Origin: Sphingobacterium alkalisoli
GTDB lineage: Bacteria; Bacteroidota; Bacteroidia; Sphingobacteriales; Sphingobacteriaceae
Reading direction: 5' to 3'
Assembly (NCBI RefSeq): GCF_005049105.1
Contig: NZ_SUKA01000005.1
Span: forward strand, 97,843 to 161,842
Length of the DNA stretch: 64,000 nucleotides
Every line of letters starts with the position of its first letter. Position 1 is the first letter of the stretch. Positions 25,120-33,684 of the stretch are shown here, one piece after another. A program made the position numbers and the translations under genes. Below the pieces are notes generated by a model, which ran no database searches, was not told the origin of the DNA, and saw nothing but the letters and a program-made list of their open reading frames with translations.

Positions 25120-25841
25120 TGAAATTGACAATAGTAGGTAGCGGATCGAAAGGCAATGCCTATATCGTGCATAACGATAAGGAAGCATTATTGATAGAAG
25201 CAGGTGTAAACTTCAAGGCGGTTAAAGCCGCCTTGGATTTCGATATCGCCAAGGTTTCAGGATGTATTGTTACCCATTCGCATAATGATCACGCAGGATA
25301 TGCCAAAGACGTAACTATGGCTGGTATCGATCTGTATTGTTTGAAAGCTACGGCAGAAGCAAAGGGACTTAAAGGCCACCGTGTTCACTATTTGTTAGAA
25401 AGCACGACTTACCATATAGGAAATTTCAAAGTGATCGCGATGCCGGTTCGTCACGATGTACCGTGTGTGAGCTTCCTTATTGAACACCCGGAAACCGGAA
25501 GGTTCTGCTTTGTCACAGATACGATCTATTGCGAGTATGTCTTTCCGGGGCTGAATAATATAATCGTTGAAGCTAACTACGGAGAAACGATAATCGATGA
25601 AAAGAATGATGCGAAGTTTCTAAGGGACAGGATCCTCCAGTCTCACATGAGTATCGAGACCTGCGAACAGTTCCTTCAGGCCAATGATCTGAGCAGTATC
25701 AACAATATAGTTTTGATTCACCTGTCGGATCGTAACTCGCACGCAGTCAATTTCAAAAACAAAGTAAAATCGAAAACAGGAGCTAGTGTCCATATAGCGG
25801 ACAATGGAATGGAAATAGATTTCGGTAAAACACCTTTTTAG
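25119..25841 (+). CDS. Metallo-beta-lactamase-fold hydrolase of the phage
   Basis: The TAATG overlap with recT fixes the start at 25119 (MKLTIVGSGSKGNAY), 240 residues. The metal motif is THSHNDHAG, with further ligands in MPVRHDV, VTDTIY and the IVEANYGET region. It is similar to YycJ/WalJ-type MBL proteins, some of which are DNA exonucleases. Next to RecT it may supply the missing exonuclease, which is an inference from position. Confidence 0.85.
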   Translation: MKLTIVGSGSKGNAYIVHNDKEALLIEAGVNFKAVKAALDFDIAKVSGCIVTHSHNDHAGYAKDVTMAGIDLYCLKATAEAKGLKGHRVHYLLESTTYHIGNFKVIAMPVRHDVPCVSFLIEHPETGRFCFVTDTIYCEYVFPGLNNIIVEANYGETIIDEKNDAKFLRDRILQSHMSIETCEQFLQANDLSSINNIVLIHLSDRNSHAVNFKNKVKSKTGASVHIADNGMEIDFGKTPF

Positions 25842-25842
25842 T

Positions 25843-26238
25843 ATGAATAATTCAACAGAGCAAATGAATCATCTCAAGGAGATCAGCGAAATGATAGGCA
25901 ACGCCATCGAGCAGGAAATCGATCGCGATAATCCGGATGAGCTTACGGGAAAGCTAATGGAGCTTTGTGCATTACAGGGTAACGCTAGTCATGCCTACGC
26001 CTTAGCAGAGCAGCTATATAACGTTAAGATCAGCGAGCTGGTACAGAAGCCCGAACATGCTAAATTAAGCGCTACAGACAAGAAGATGCTGTTTGCTGGA
26101 TTAGCTAAAGAGGAGATTTATTATTTATCTCTTAACGAAAGGTATATCAGAAATCTATCACATTCTATTGAAGCATTGAGATCGGCTCTTTCCTGGAAGA
26201 AAGCCGAGATGGAACAAGCAAGATATCAAACAACTTAA
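25843..26238 (+). CDS. Helical phage protein, unknown
   Basis: 131 residues, almost entirely predicted helix (EISEMIGNAIEQEIDRDNPDE, ALAEQLYNVKISELVQK). It starts 1 bp after the MBL gene. Location before the replication initiator suggests a DNA-metabolism accessory role. No family recognised. Confidence 0.6.
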   Translation: MNNSTEQMNHLKEISEMIGNAIEQEIDRDNPDELTGKLMELCALQGNASHAYALAEQLYNVKISELVQKPEHAKLSATDKKMLFAGLAKEEIYYLSLNERYIRNLSHSIEALRSALSWKKAEMEQARYQTT

Positions 26239-26256
26239 ATTTTATAAATATCATAC

Positions 26257-27162
26257 ATGGCTAATTTAGGATTTACATTTTATCCGAAAGACTGGTGGAC
26301 GTCAGATGCGTTCTTTGAATTTACATTAGTTCAAAGATACGTTTACCTTGAATGCCTGTTTGTTATGTACGCAAATGATGGGTATATGAAAACCCAAAAA
26401 ACCCAAGTTGAAAACCGACTAAGAACCCAAATTTCAGAGGAGGATTGGAAAGTAGTTACGGAAAGATTTGTGATTGAAAATGGGCAGTTTACTCATCAAT
26501 CTGTCAATAAAAGGCTGAGAAAAGCTACGGCAAATAGGGAAAATGGTAAGAAAGGGGGAAGACCACGAAGTCAGCACCCCGAAAAAGGGCAAAATGAGGA
26601 GTTTGAAAAACCCAAAAAACCCAAATCTGAAACCCAAAATAACCCACCTTATAAAAGAGAAATAGAAATAGAAAGTAAAATAGAAGTAGAAGAAGAAAAT
26701 AAAAAAGGCATCGCCGTCGACGACGAATTGAATTCTTCTGATTTACCAAAACCAACACCATGGGGAGAGTATCAATCGATGGATGATCTTGAAAAGGTTC
26801 TTCTTTCTCACAAATCCTGGCAAGCTGACTTTGGTAAATCACTAGGCTTAGATCATCCGGATCATGTTCCGATTTGGATTGAAAAATTTTTCATCTTCTG
26901 CAAGGGATCCGGGAAGGAACACCGGAAAGATTCGGAAGCAAAATCACATTGTCAATCCTGGACGCGGAGACAGATCGAATTGGGTAAGACTATCGAAACC
27001 GTAGTTGCTGCAAAAGCTTCTGTCCAGTTAGACGGAATTCAGCCATCACAGGACGGGATGACAACAGGTGAACGATCGGGGAAATGGATATGGCTAAATA
27101 ACGGTTGGAGGGATACGACCATTTTTACCCCGGCACAAAAAAGAAGGAACGGACTCGCTTAA
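26257..27162 (+). CDS. Replication-initiator-like protein
   Basis: 301 residues. The N-terminal ~95 residues (FTFYPKDWWTSDAFFEFTLV onward) match the winged-helix layout of phage replication organisers such as DUF1376/DUF4373 proteins. A basic linker (NRENGKKGGRPRSQHPEKGQ) and a long Lys/Glu-rich low-complexity stretch follow, then a C-terminal domain with WIEKFFIFCKGSGKEH. It directly precedes DnaB, consistent with origin binding and helicase loading. Confidence 0.7.
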   Translation: MANLGFTFYPKDWWTSDAFFEFTLVQRYVYLECLFVMYANDGYMKTQKTQVENRLRTQISEEDWKVVTERFVIENGQFTHQSVNKRLRKATANRENGKKGGRPRSQHPEKGQNEEFEKPKKPKSETQNNPPYKREIEIESKIEVEEENKKGIAVDDELNSSDLPKPTPWGEYQSMDDLEKVLLSHKSWQADFGKSLGLDHPDHVPIWIEKFFIFCKGSGKEHRKDSEAKSHCQSWTRRQIELGKTIETVVAAKASVQLDGIQPSQDGMTTGERSGKWIWLNNGWRDTTIFTPAQKRRNGLA

Positions 27163-27171
27163 AATTCAAAA

Positions 27172-28665
27172 ATGATCTACGACAAGAAAAAACACAGGCG
27201 CGATGACAGGGAACCAAACTTCCTCTCTGGAGGTAAGTTACCTCCTCAGGCGGTGGATCTCGAAGAAGCAGTTCTTGGGGCAGTTCTGTCCGAAAGGGAC
27301 TGTCTGATGATGGTTTCTGATATTCTGCATCCAGAAATGTTTTACAAAGAAGCGAATCAGATTATCTACAAAGCTGTTCAATCCATATCGTTGTCAGGGG
27401 AGGCGCTGGACATCCTAACTGTCGTTAGTAGGCTAAGAAAAGATGGAGACTTGGAGAAAGTTGGCGGAGCATATTATCTCACTTCTCTCACTGATCGTGT
27501 TGTATCTGCCGCTAATATTGAATTTCATGCGCGTATCGTATCGCAAAAGTACATGCAAAGGGAACTGATCAAAGTTTCGGCTGAAACTATTCAGAACTGC
27601 TACGATGAAACAGAAGATATTTTCGATATCATTTCCCTTTACGAAACCAAAAGGGATGAGCTCGTCAATAATATCATCACACGGAAAGAAGTGGGACAGG
27701 AAGACGCTTTTAACCAGATGATGGAAGAAATTACCCGTCAGGCGGAATTAGGGGAGCTCGAAGTTACCGGTGTAGATACAGGTTTTAGAGATATGAACGC
27801 GGCGACAGGAGGCTGGCAGAAGGCGAACGTAATCATTTTAGCAGCTCGACCTGCTATGGGTAAGACCGCTCTAATGCTTAAGAAAGCTACAAAAGCATCT
27901 AGATCTGGTAAGCCAGTAGCGATCTTCTCTTTGGAGATGGCCAAGGAGCAATTGCAACAGCGGATTTTGTCGCAAGAGACAGGAATACCTCTGTATAAAA
28001 TCAAATCTCCTTCGAAATTAGACGATATCGATTGGGCGGTCATCTACAACAAATCGAACGAGATAGCTTCACTTCCAATATTTTGGGATGACACACCTGG
28101 TCTAACTTTGATAGAGCTAAATGCAAAAGCGAAGCGGTTGAAAAGGCTTCACGGTATTGAAATGATTTTCATTGATTACCTGCAGCTGATCACCATTCCT
28201 GGCGAAAAGCGTTTTGATGAAATCAGTAAGATATCGCGTGGGCTTAAAATCCTAAGTAAGGAGCTCCAAATTCCAGTTCTGGCACTTTCACAACTAAGTC
28301 GTGCTGTTGAATCAAGGCCCGGTAATAGCAAACGCCCCCAACTGTCTGATCTTCGCGAATCGGGATCTATTGAACAGGATGCTGATATCGTGATGTTTCT
28401 ATACCGAGCCGAATACTATGGAATGACTGAAGATGAGGACGGCAGGCCAACAGCTGGTATGGCAGAAGCAATTATCGCCAAAAACAGAGACGGAGCCACT
28501 GATACTATTGATCTAATATTTCACGGCCCGACAACAAATTTTTCAGATGTAACAGGTGATGTTATGAGTGATTTTTCATTCATGGATAAACAAAAGGAAA
28601 TTCCAAACAATAACCTTAATGGGCATGCTAGTTGGAATGGAGCATTAGAAGACACCCCATTTTAA
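27172..28665 (+). CDS. dnaB: Replicative DNA helicase, DnaB type
   Basis: 497 residues. The N-terminal helical domain begins LPPQAVDLEEAVLGAVLSE. The RecA-like C-terminal domain has Walker A AARPAMGKTALM (about 224-235), Walker B MIFIDYLQLI and the SQLSRAVESR arginine region. It unwinds the fork 5'-3'. This is a phage copy, in the same operon as its presumed loader. Length and motifs are complete. Confidence 0.94.
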   Translation: MIYDKKKHRRDDREPNFLSGGKLPPQAVDLEEAVLGAVLSERDCLMMVSDILHPEMFYKEANQIIYKAVQSISLSGEALDILTVVSRLRKDGDLEKVGGAYYLTSLTDRVVSAANIEFHARIVSQKYMQRELIKVSAETIQNCYDETEDIFDIISLYETKRDELVNNIITRKEVGQEDAFNQMMEEITRQAELGELEVTGVDTGFRDMNAATGGWQKANVIILAARPAMGKTALMLKKATKASRSGKPVAIFSLEMAKEQLQQRILSQETGIPLYKIKSPSKLDDIDWAVIYNKSNEIASLPIFWDDTPGLTLIELNAKAKRLKRLHGIEMIFIDYLQLITIPGEKRFDEISKISRGLKILSKELQIPVLALSQLSRAVESRPGNSKRPQLSDLRESGSIEQDADIVMFLYRAEYYGMTEDEDGRPTAGMAEAIIAKNRDGATDTIDLIFHGPTTNFSDVTGDVMSDFSFMDKQKEIPNNNLNGHASWNGALEDTPF

Positions 28666-28672
28666 ACAATTT

Positions 28673-28693
28673 AGTAACACATAATCACGCAAA
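28673..28693 (+). repeat. Leader motif copy before 28696
   Basis: AGTAACACATAA followed directly by TCACGCAAA; the start codon comes two bases later. Confidence 0.6.
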
Positions 28694-28695
28694 AA

Positions 28696-29172
28696 ATGAA
28701 TGAAAACTATCGATGGCAGGGCGTACCGGTGAAGGTTCGCTTTGGAAAAGTAAGAGTGCAGCAGGATAAAGATAAACCGCTGTACTGGTATAATTTTGAG
28801 GTTCTTGAGATGAGAACGTCGTATGTTCCCGCGCTGGAGGTTACTTACCAAGAACCAGGGAGCGACCGCAAACAGGTTTTTTGTATATCCAACCATTTCG
28901 GTGTTGGCGTTGACAAACTTGAAGCCGGAGGATGGCCCAACAAGCAACACTTTAGTTTGCCGAGCGATTTTCTTGAGTATACCGCTGAAGAATGGTCCGA
29001 GTATGAAGATGTTCCTATCTCTTTCGACCCGGTAGGATTTGCTAATCATGAGTTCAAACGTGATGAATGGCAGAAAAAAATGTTTCCAAAGGAACACGAG
29101 GAGCGGGAGAAGTTCAAAGAGGCTTTCCTTAAAGCATCACAAGAGCGAAGCAAACGCTTTTCTTGGAAGTAA
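28696..29172 (+). CDS. Phage protein, unknown
   Basis: 158 residues, following a leader-motif copy. The N-terminal half is beta-rich (YRWQGVPVKVRFGKVRVQQD), the C-terminal part charged and helical. No recognised family. Given its place among replication genes it may be a DNA-associated accessory protein. Confidence 0.6.
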   Translation: MNENYRWQGVPVKVRFGKVRVQQDKDKPLYWYNFEVLEMRTSYVPALEVTYQEPGSDRKQVFCISNHFGVGVDKLEAGGWPNKQHFSLPSDFLEYTAEEWSEYEDVPISFDPVGFANHEFKRDEWQKKMFPKEHEEREKFKEAFLKASQERSKRFSWK

Positions 29173-29411
29173 TGAGAGAAGAAGAATATATCAAAAAGCA
29201 CTTGCCGGATAATCACAATCAGCAGGATATCATTTATATCAAAGCTAGATATGCGTGGCATTATTCCAAAAAGGGCGATGACAGCATGAAGCTCTTAGAG
29301 GAAGCAATGGATGCTTATGCGGGGACAACATTCCAACATAAGCATTACCCCAAAAAGGAATTAAAATATGACAGACAGCGACAAACTCAATTATCTCTAT
29401 TCCAGGATTAG
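29172..29411 (+). CDS. Small phage protein, unknown
   Basis: 79 residues from ATG 29172, which overlaps the preceding TAA (TAATG). A TTG at 29163 is in frame but unlikely. Helical and charged, with MREEEYIKKHLPDNHNQQD at the start. Function unknown. Confidence 0.6.
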   Translation: MREEEYIKKHLPDNHNQQDIIYIKARYAWHYSKKGDDSMKLLEEAMDAYAGTTFQHKHYPKKELKYDRQRQTQLSLFQD

Positions 29412-29547
29412 GGACTTTGAATTTCCTGAATGCGAGGATCCGGACTACCAGCAGGTAGTTGACGAAATCAAGGAAGGGTTTCAGATAATAATAAATGGTT
29501 TATCAGCAGCAGCTGATCAAGTTAAAATAAGAAAAAATGATTTATAA
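29368..29547 (+). CDS. Very small phage protein, unknown
   Basis: 59 residues (MTDSDKLNYLYSRIRDFEFP...), overlapping the previous gene by 44 bp and the next by 11 bp. Acidic N-terminal half, amphipathic helix after residue 28. The nested arrangement is typical of phage early genes. No family recognised. Confidence 0.5.
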   Translation: MTDSDKLNYLYSRIRDFEFPECEDPDYQQVVDEIKEGFQIIINGLSAAADQVKIRKNDL

Positions 29548-29881
29548 AAATATTCAGTACGGGAACACCAAGGGTGTTACGGTGGTAGAATTCGGTAATG
29601 GTAGCTTAAACATAGTTGATTCATACGGTGTGAATGACGACCATCGTTCAATCTTAATCCATCAGCAGGATGCAAGACCTATAGGTTCTGGAGGAGAATT
29701 CCTTAAAGGCATGTCAGCTGACGACTTCAATCCAGAAGTTGTATTACACTTCAAAAATATAGAAGGATTAAAGGTTTTGAAAGAATTTGTCGATAATATT
29801 TATAACGAATTTTTATCGCCCCCCCCCCAAGAAAGTAGTTTAAGACATGGTATCCAATTGGAAATCGAATTTCCAGACTAA
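29537..29881 (+). CDS. Small phage protein with poly-C tract
   Basis: 114 residues. A run of ten C at 29819-29828 encodes part of SPPPQE near the C-terminus; a one-base slip would change or extend the last ~18 residues. The rest is a beta-rich domain (NTKGVTVVEFGNGSLNIVDS). Function unknown. Confidence 0.6.
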   Translation: MIYKNIQYGNTKGVTVVEFGNGSLNIVDSYGVNDDHRSILIHQQDARPIGSGGEFLKGMSADDFNPEVVLHFKNIEGLKVLKEFVDNIYNEFLSPPPQESSLRHGIQLEIEFPD

Positions 29882-29889
29882 AGATAAAA

Positions 29890-29916
29890 AGTAACACAAA
29901 ACATAAAACGCAAATG
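29890..29916 (+). repeat. Leader motif copy before the sliding clamp
   Basis: AGTAACACAAAACAT then AAAACGCAAATG; the final ATG is the clamp start codon (29914). Confidence 0.6.
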
Positions 29917-31005
29917 AAGTTTCAAGCAAACACGAAAATTTTATCGAATGCATTACAGGTCGCTACCGCGATCGTTGCAAGCAATCCCGTATTGCCAATC
30001 TACAAGGATGTTGTTTTTAGCCTGAATGGCAACGTCCTTTCGTTCACGTCCTCGGATATGCTCAACATTCTAATAACCGATACCGAAGTCGAAGGTGTCG
30101 CGGACGGCAGGGTTTCTTTTGATGGTAAATTACTATTGAATATTTTGAAAACCATCTATGAAGAAACTGTAAATATCGAACTGGTTGGAAAGTCGATCAT
30201 TTTATCCGTCCAGATGGGTAAATACGAATTCCCGATTAGTGAGGTAAATGACTTTCCAAAATTGCCGGAGATCACTGATCCGGTAAAATTAGAAATTCCT
30301 ACGGATATACTGATGGAGGGTATTATAAAGACATTTTATTCCATAGACAGCGACTCAATCGGTGCTATAGCCAATCTTTTGTTAAAAATTGAGGGAAATG
30401 AGTTAAACCTGATTTCTACCAGAGGGAGCGTGTTGTCAGAATTTATTATTCCTTTCGAATCTAGCCAAGACAAGCAAATGTTGATAAACCGCAGATCTGC
30501 GGCAGTAATCAAGTCAATGCTGACTAAGGGAGAACTTATGATTAGTTCAAATGACTCTTATGCTTTGTTTGAGTTCGATAACATAAAATTATATAGCAGG
30601 CTTTCAGAAGGTATTTTCCCGGACTATAAGCGCATTATTCCTTCTCCATCAGGAAATAACTTTATCGTCGGTAGATCAACAATCCTATCCGCTTTAAAAA
30701 GACTGATTATGGTAGGAGATGCCGCTATTAACCTCGTAAAACTCACTTTTAAAGATTCTGGAGTGAATATCGAAACGCAGGACACGAATTACAATCGATC
30801 TGCCCAAGAGTTTATCGAGGGAGAATACGTAGGTGAAGAAGTGGCGATCGGTCTAAATGGAAAGTTCTTAGTGGAGATCCTTTCTGTTATTGATTCTGAC
30901 CAGGTTAACATCGAGGTTACTTCGCCTGTTAGACCTGCTCTCCTTCGTCCGCAAGACGTCGACGAGTACAGGTACATGGTTCTGATCGCTCCATTAATGT
31001 TATAA
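29914..31005 (+). CDS. dnaN: Phage-encoded DNA polymerase III beta subunit (sliding clamp)
   Basis: 363 residues, the normal clamp length, with three repeated clamp domains. It starts MKFQANTKILSNALQVATAI; domain 2 contains LINRRSAAVIKSMLTKGEL and domain 3 FSRL-like LYSRLSEGIFPDYKRIIP, with a C-terminal YRYMVLIAPLML equivalent to the family's 'MPM-L' tail. It would tether polymerase and recruit clamp-binding proteins to phage DNA. Few temperate siphophages carry a full beta clamp. Confidence 0.88.
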   Translation: MKFQANTKILSNALQVATAIVASNPVLPIYKDVVFSLNGNVLSFTSSDMLNILITDTEVEGVADGRVSFDGKLLLNILKTIYEETVNIELVGKSIILSVQMGKYEFPISEVNDFPKLPEITDPVKLEIPTDILMEGIIKTFYSIDSDSIGAIANLLLKIEGNELNLISTRGSVLSEFIIPFESSQDKQMLINRRSAAVIKSMLTKGELMISSNDSYALFEFDNIKLYSRLSEGIFPDYKRIIPSPSGNNFIVGRSTILSALKRLIMVGDAAINLVKLTFKDSGVNIETQDTNYNRSAQEFIEGEYVGEEVAIGLNGKFLVEILSVIDSDQVNIEVTSPVRPALLRPQDVDEYRYMVLIAPLML

Positions 31006-31016
31006 TTTTTTCATCT

Positions 31017-31044
31017 GGGTTGTCGACATCCTTGCCGGCGACCC
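31017..31044 (+). other. Intergenic RNA hairpin
   Basis: GGGTTGTCG / CGGCGACCC form nine pairs (two G-U) around a 10-base loop between the clamp gene and the next gene. No T tract, so a processing or stability element is more likely than a terminator. Confidence 0.5.
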
Positions 31045-31063
31045 TCATCAAGTCCTAATTAAA

Positions 31064-31648
31064 ATGAAAGAAGTAAAGAAAAAAGTAACAAAACAAGATA
31101 TCGAGATTAAAAAAGGCACTGTCGAAGTTGATGTTTTCATAGTTGATGGCCAACCTAAGATTCTAAATCCGATACCGGTGTTTGAGCGGATTGATAAATT
31201 CCTCACCCATATAAATTGCACCCGCTGCGGGAAAGAATTTGAAAAGGAATACGAGCACAGTAAAAGATGTTCAGCTTGCATTATTGCTGATACGCTTGAA
31301 AAATATAATAAGTTCCCTTTGATAGAGTGGGATGGTAAAACCCCACTTTGTCTCTATGATGATGAGGTTTTCTTTTTCGATTATAGCGAGATCGAAGAAT
31401 ACTGTGATGACAATGAAGTTGAAATGTCAGAGCTTATGTTGGTGGAATGTGTGAAGTCAACCTTCAATACAATTGATATTGAGCAGATATCGCAGGATGT
31501 TGTTCACGAAGATTGGGATCCATCGAACGAACTAGAAACTAAACTATATGAGTTTAATGACTTTCTCCAAAATCATTCGACCAATACATGGTTTCCTGGT
31601 GATCGTCGGGTGACGTTGCAAAAAGAAAAGGAGGTTAGAAATGACTAG
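31064..31648 (+). CDS. Zinc-ribbon phage protein, unknown
   Basis: 194 residues. A four-cysteine zinc site CTRCGKEF...CSACI lies at about residues 47-67; the C-terminal half is acidic (EIEEYCDDNEVEMSELMLVE). Could bind nucleic acid or a host protein. No named family recognised. Confidence 0.65.
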   Translation: MKEVKKKVTKQDIEIKKGTVEVDVFIVDGQPKILNPIPVFERIDKFLTHINCTRCGKEFEKEYEHSKRCSACIIADTLEKYNKFPLIEWDGKTPLCLYDDEVFFFDYSEIEEYCDDNEVEMSELMLVECVKSTFNTIDIEQISQDVVHEDWDPSNELETKLYEFNDFLQNHSTNTWFPGDRRVTLQKEKEVRND

Positions 31649-31817
31649 AAAACAATTAGAAGGAATAATATTCTTTGTCGCTTGCTATGACGGTTCTTGC
31701 GATGATGCTGAGATTAAAGAGAATTTTGGTATCGATAACGTCAGTTCTCTAGCCAGAGAAGAAGCTATAACAGCTTACCTCGAAGTCAATAATATAAAAT
31801 TGGACAAGGAGGGTTAA
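31641..31817 (+). CDS. Very small phage protein
   Basis: 58 residues, start fixed by AAAGGAGG seven bases upstream of the ATG at 31641. Overlaps the previous gene by 8 bp. Acidic (CYDGSCDDAEIKENFGIDN) and helical. Function unknown. Confidence 0.55.
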   Translation: MTRKQLEGIIFFVACYDGSCDDAEIKENFGIDNVSSLAREEAITAYLEVNNIKLDKEG

Positions 31818-31818
31818 T

Positions 31819-32166
31819 ATGGTTGTGGAATTAAGAAAGGTGAAGATCACCAAATCGATTTTTAATCAACTCTTGGCGCCTGGATTGGCAAGTCTTCTAA
31901 GAGACGATCAATACGAGGTCCTCGGTTGGGTTTTCGACAGGATTCGCTACATCCTCATATATGACCAGGAAACAAAGGCGCTGTATCGGCTTCCATTGAT
32001 CAAGGATATGAAGATAGAGCAGCAACGCCCGCAGATAGTCAACTTCAATATTAAAGGCTATGCTTCCAGTGTGCAGCTGTCCGGGTACAATGAATCGAAC
32101 AGATGGATCACGCGGGTCCACGAGATCCAAACAGAAGCCCGGGTCAAGGGACAAATATTTATTTAA
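31819..32166 (+). CDS. Small phage protein, unknown
   Basis: 115 residues. A purine-rich AAGGAGGG precedes the ATG at 31819. Basic, mixed alpha/beta (VFDRIRYILIYDQETKALYR). No family recognised. Confidence 0.6.
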   Translation: MVVELRKVKITKSIFNQLLAPGLASLLRDDQYEVLGWVFDRIRYILIYDQETKALYRLPLIKDMKIEQQRPQIVNFNIKGYASSVQLSGYNESNRWITRVHEIQTEARVKGQIFI

Positions 32167-32184
32167 CCATTTAAAAAACTAATT

Positions 32185-33237
32185 ATGTTTTTTCATCAAG
32201 ACGCAACAATAGAAGATGTATATGTTCACCGTGTGGGCAATAAAGCAAAGGACGAGTTTTATGTTCTGTCCGGTAATCCAATCGATCTTTCGGAAAATGA
32301 AGTTCTTCCAGAGATGCTTATGCATTACTATGCAAAGCCATTTTCCAAAACAAAAGAGGTACATCGGTTTCATCATGAAAATGATTTTGCACTAAATGAG
32401 GTGTACAATTTTGTAACTCAATATTTTGAGAGGATTATCGACTTTAGACGTTTATCGGAACAGGTGGCTAAGTATCTTTATGATGTTTCAGCTCATCCAA
32501 AAATCAAAGCCGGATATCTACATGTGGTTTTATTTAGAAGTGTGCAAATGGAAGGGGAGGAGCTGGACGCCATCGGGATATTCAAAACAGAAAGCAAAAA
32601 CACTGTTTTAAAAATAAACCCTAGTCAAGAAGGTTTCCAATTTGATTACATCGACGATACAATAAATATCGATAAACTGGATAAAGGTGTGATCATTATC
32701 AATACAGAAGTTGAAGAAGGGTACAAGGTCTTGATTACAGATTCGAAGTCGGTCTCGGATTCAGTTTACTGGAAAGATGACTTCATAAAGGTGATTGCTA
32801 GAAATGACACTTATCAGCAAACGACCAACATCCTCAAGCTTACCAAAAACTTTGTGATGGAGAAAATGGACGACGTTTTTGAATTGGGAATCTCTGACAA
32901 GGCAGATCTTCTCAACAAGACCATGGATTATTTCAAGAAACATGAGTCCTTCGAACAAGAAGAATTTAATCACCGAGTGTTTGCCAACGATCAAGCTGTC
33001 GACATGTTCCAGGATTATAAACGGGAATTCGAGACCGACTTCGAAACGCCTATCCAAGAAAGCTTTGATATCTCCGGTTCTGCAGTAAAGAAAATGCAAT
33101 CCTCTTTCAAAAAAGTAATTAAGCTTGATAAGAATGCACATATCTATCTGCATGGGTCAAGGGATATACTGGAGAGGGGATTTGACGAGGAGAAGGGGAT
33201 GAACTATTATAAAGTGTACTTCGAGCACGAGGGGTAA
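32185..33237 (+). CDS. Nucleoid-associated protein, NdpA (YejK) family
   Basis: 350 residues with the layout of 37-kDa nucleoid-associated proteins: N-terminal VHRVGNKAKDEFYVLSGNPI, central HVVLFRS...IGIFKTESK, and a C-terminal segment ending IYLHGSRDILERGFDEEKGM. Host NdpA binds the nucleoid; a phage copy may compact or protect phage DNA or alter host nucleoid structure. Followed by a strong hairpin. Confidence 0.85.
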   Translation: MFFHQDATIEDVYVHRVGNKAKDEFYVLSGNPIDLSENEVLPEMLMHYYAKPFSKTKEVHRFHHENDFALNEVYNFVTQYFERIIDFRRLSEQVAKYLYDVSAHPKIKAGYLHVVLFRSVQMEGEELDAIGIFKTESKNTVLKINPSQEGFQFDYIDDTINIDKLDKGVIIINTEVEEGYKVLITDSKSVSDSVYWKDDFIKVIARNDTYQQTTNILKLTKNFVMEKMDDVFELGISDKADLLNKTMDYFKKHESFEQEEFNHRVFANDQAVDMFQDYKREFETDFETPIQESFDISGSAVKKMQSSFKKVIKLDKNAHIYLHGSRDILERGFDEEKGMNYYKVYFEHEG

Positions 33238-33244
33238 TTGTCAC

Positions 33245-33272
33245 GGGTTACCGATATCGCTGTCGGTAACCC
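33245..33272 (+). other. Intergenic hairpin after the NdpA gene
   Basis: Perfect 10-bp stem GGGTTACCGA / TCGGTAACCC with an 8-base loop. It is followed by an A run, not a T run, so it is a processing or stability signal, or a leftward terminator. Confidence 0.6.
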
Positions 33273-33284
33273 TACCAAAAAATA

Positions 33285-33310
33285 AGTAACACAAATTTTA
33301 AACACGCAAA
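33285..33310 (+). repeat. Leader motif copy before the PcfK-like gene
   Basis: AGTAACACAAATTTT then AAACACGCAAA, 11 bases before the ATG at 33322. Confidence 0.6.
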
Positions 33311-33321
33311 AAAATAACAAG

Positions 33322-33684
33322 ATGAAAGGAACAATTTCATTTAAGAACACAATCAAAGCTCACCTTGACGAGGTTGCCGCGAAGGATCCGCTATTTGCGG
33401 AAAATCTAAAAAAGGAAAAGAAAACCATTGACGGCTGCGTCAATTATATACTGGACCGGGTCAAGAAAACGGGCAATAATGCTTTCACGGACGATGAGGT
33501 TTTTGGAATGGCCATACACTACTATGATGAGGACGACATCAAGGAAGTTACGTCTGCTCCGGCAGTAGAAATAAAGCACAGTGCATCGATTGGAGAAAAA
33601 CCAGCTAAAGCTGTGAAGCCGTTAAAAAAGGAAAAGGTTAAAAGTAATGTACCGTCACCTCAAAGCAGTCTGTTTGAACTATGA
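33322..33684 (+). CDS. PcfK-like protein
   Basis: 120 residues matching the PcfK-like family: FKNTIKAHLDEVAAKDPLFA, IDGCVNYILDRVKKTGNNAF and DDEVFGMAIHYYDEDDI are its hallmark segments. The C-terminal 45 residues are Lys/Ser-rich and disordered. PcfK was named from the enterococcal plasmid pCF10 conjugation region; its function is unknown. It overlaps the PcfJ-like gene by 4 bp, as in conjugative elements. Confidence 0.85.
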   Translation: MKGTISFKNTIKAHLDEVAAKDPLFAENLKKEKKTIDGCVNYILDRVKKTGNNAFTDDEVFGMAIHYYDEDDIKEVTSAPAVEIKHSASIGEKPAKAVKPLKKEKVKSNVPSPQSSLFEL

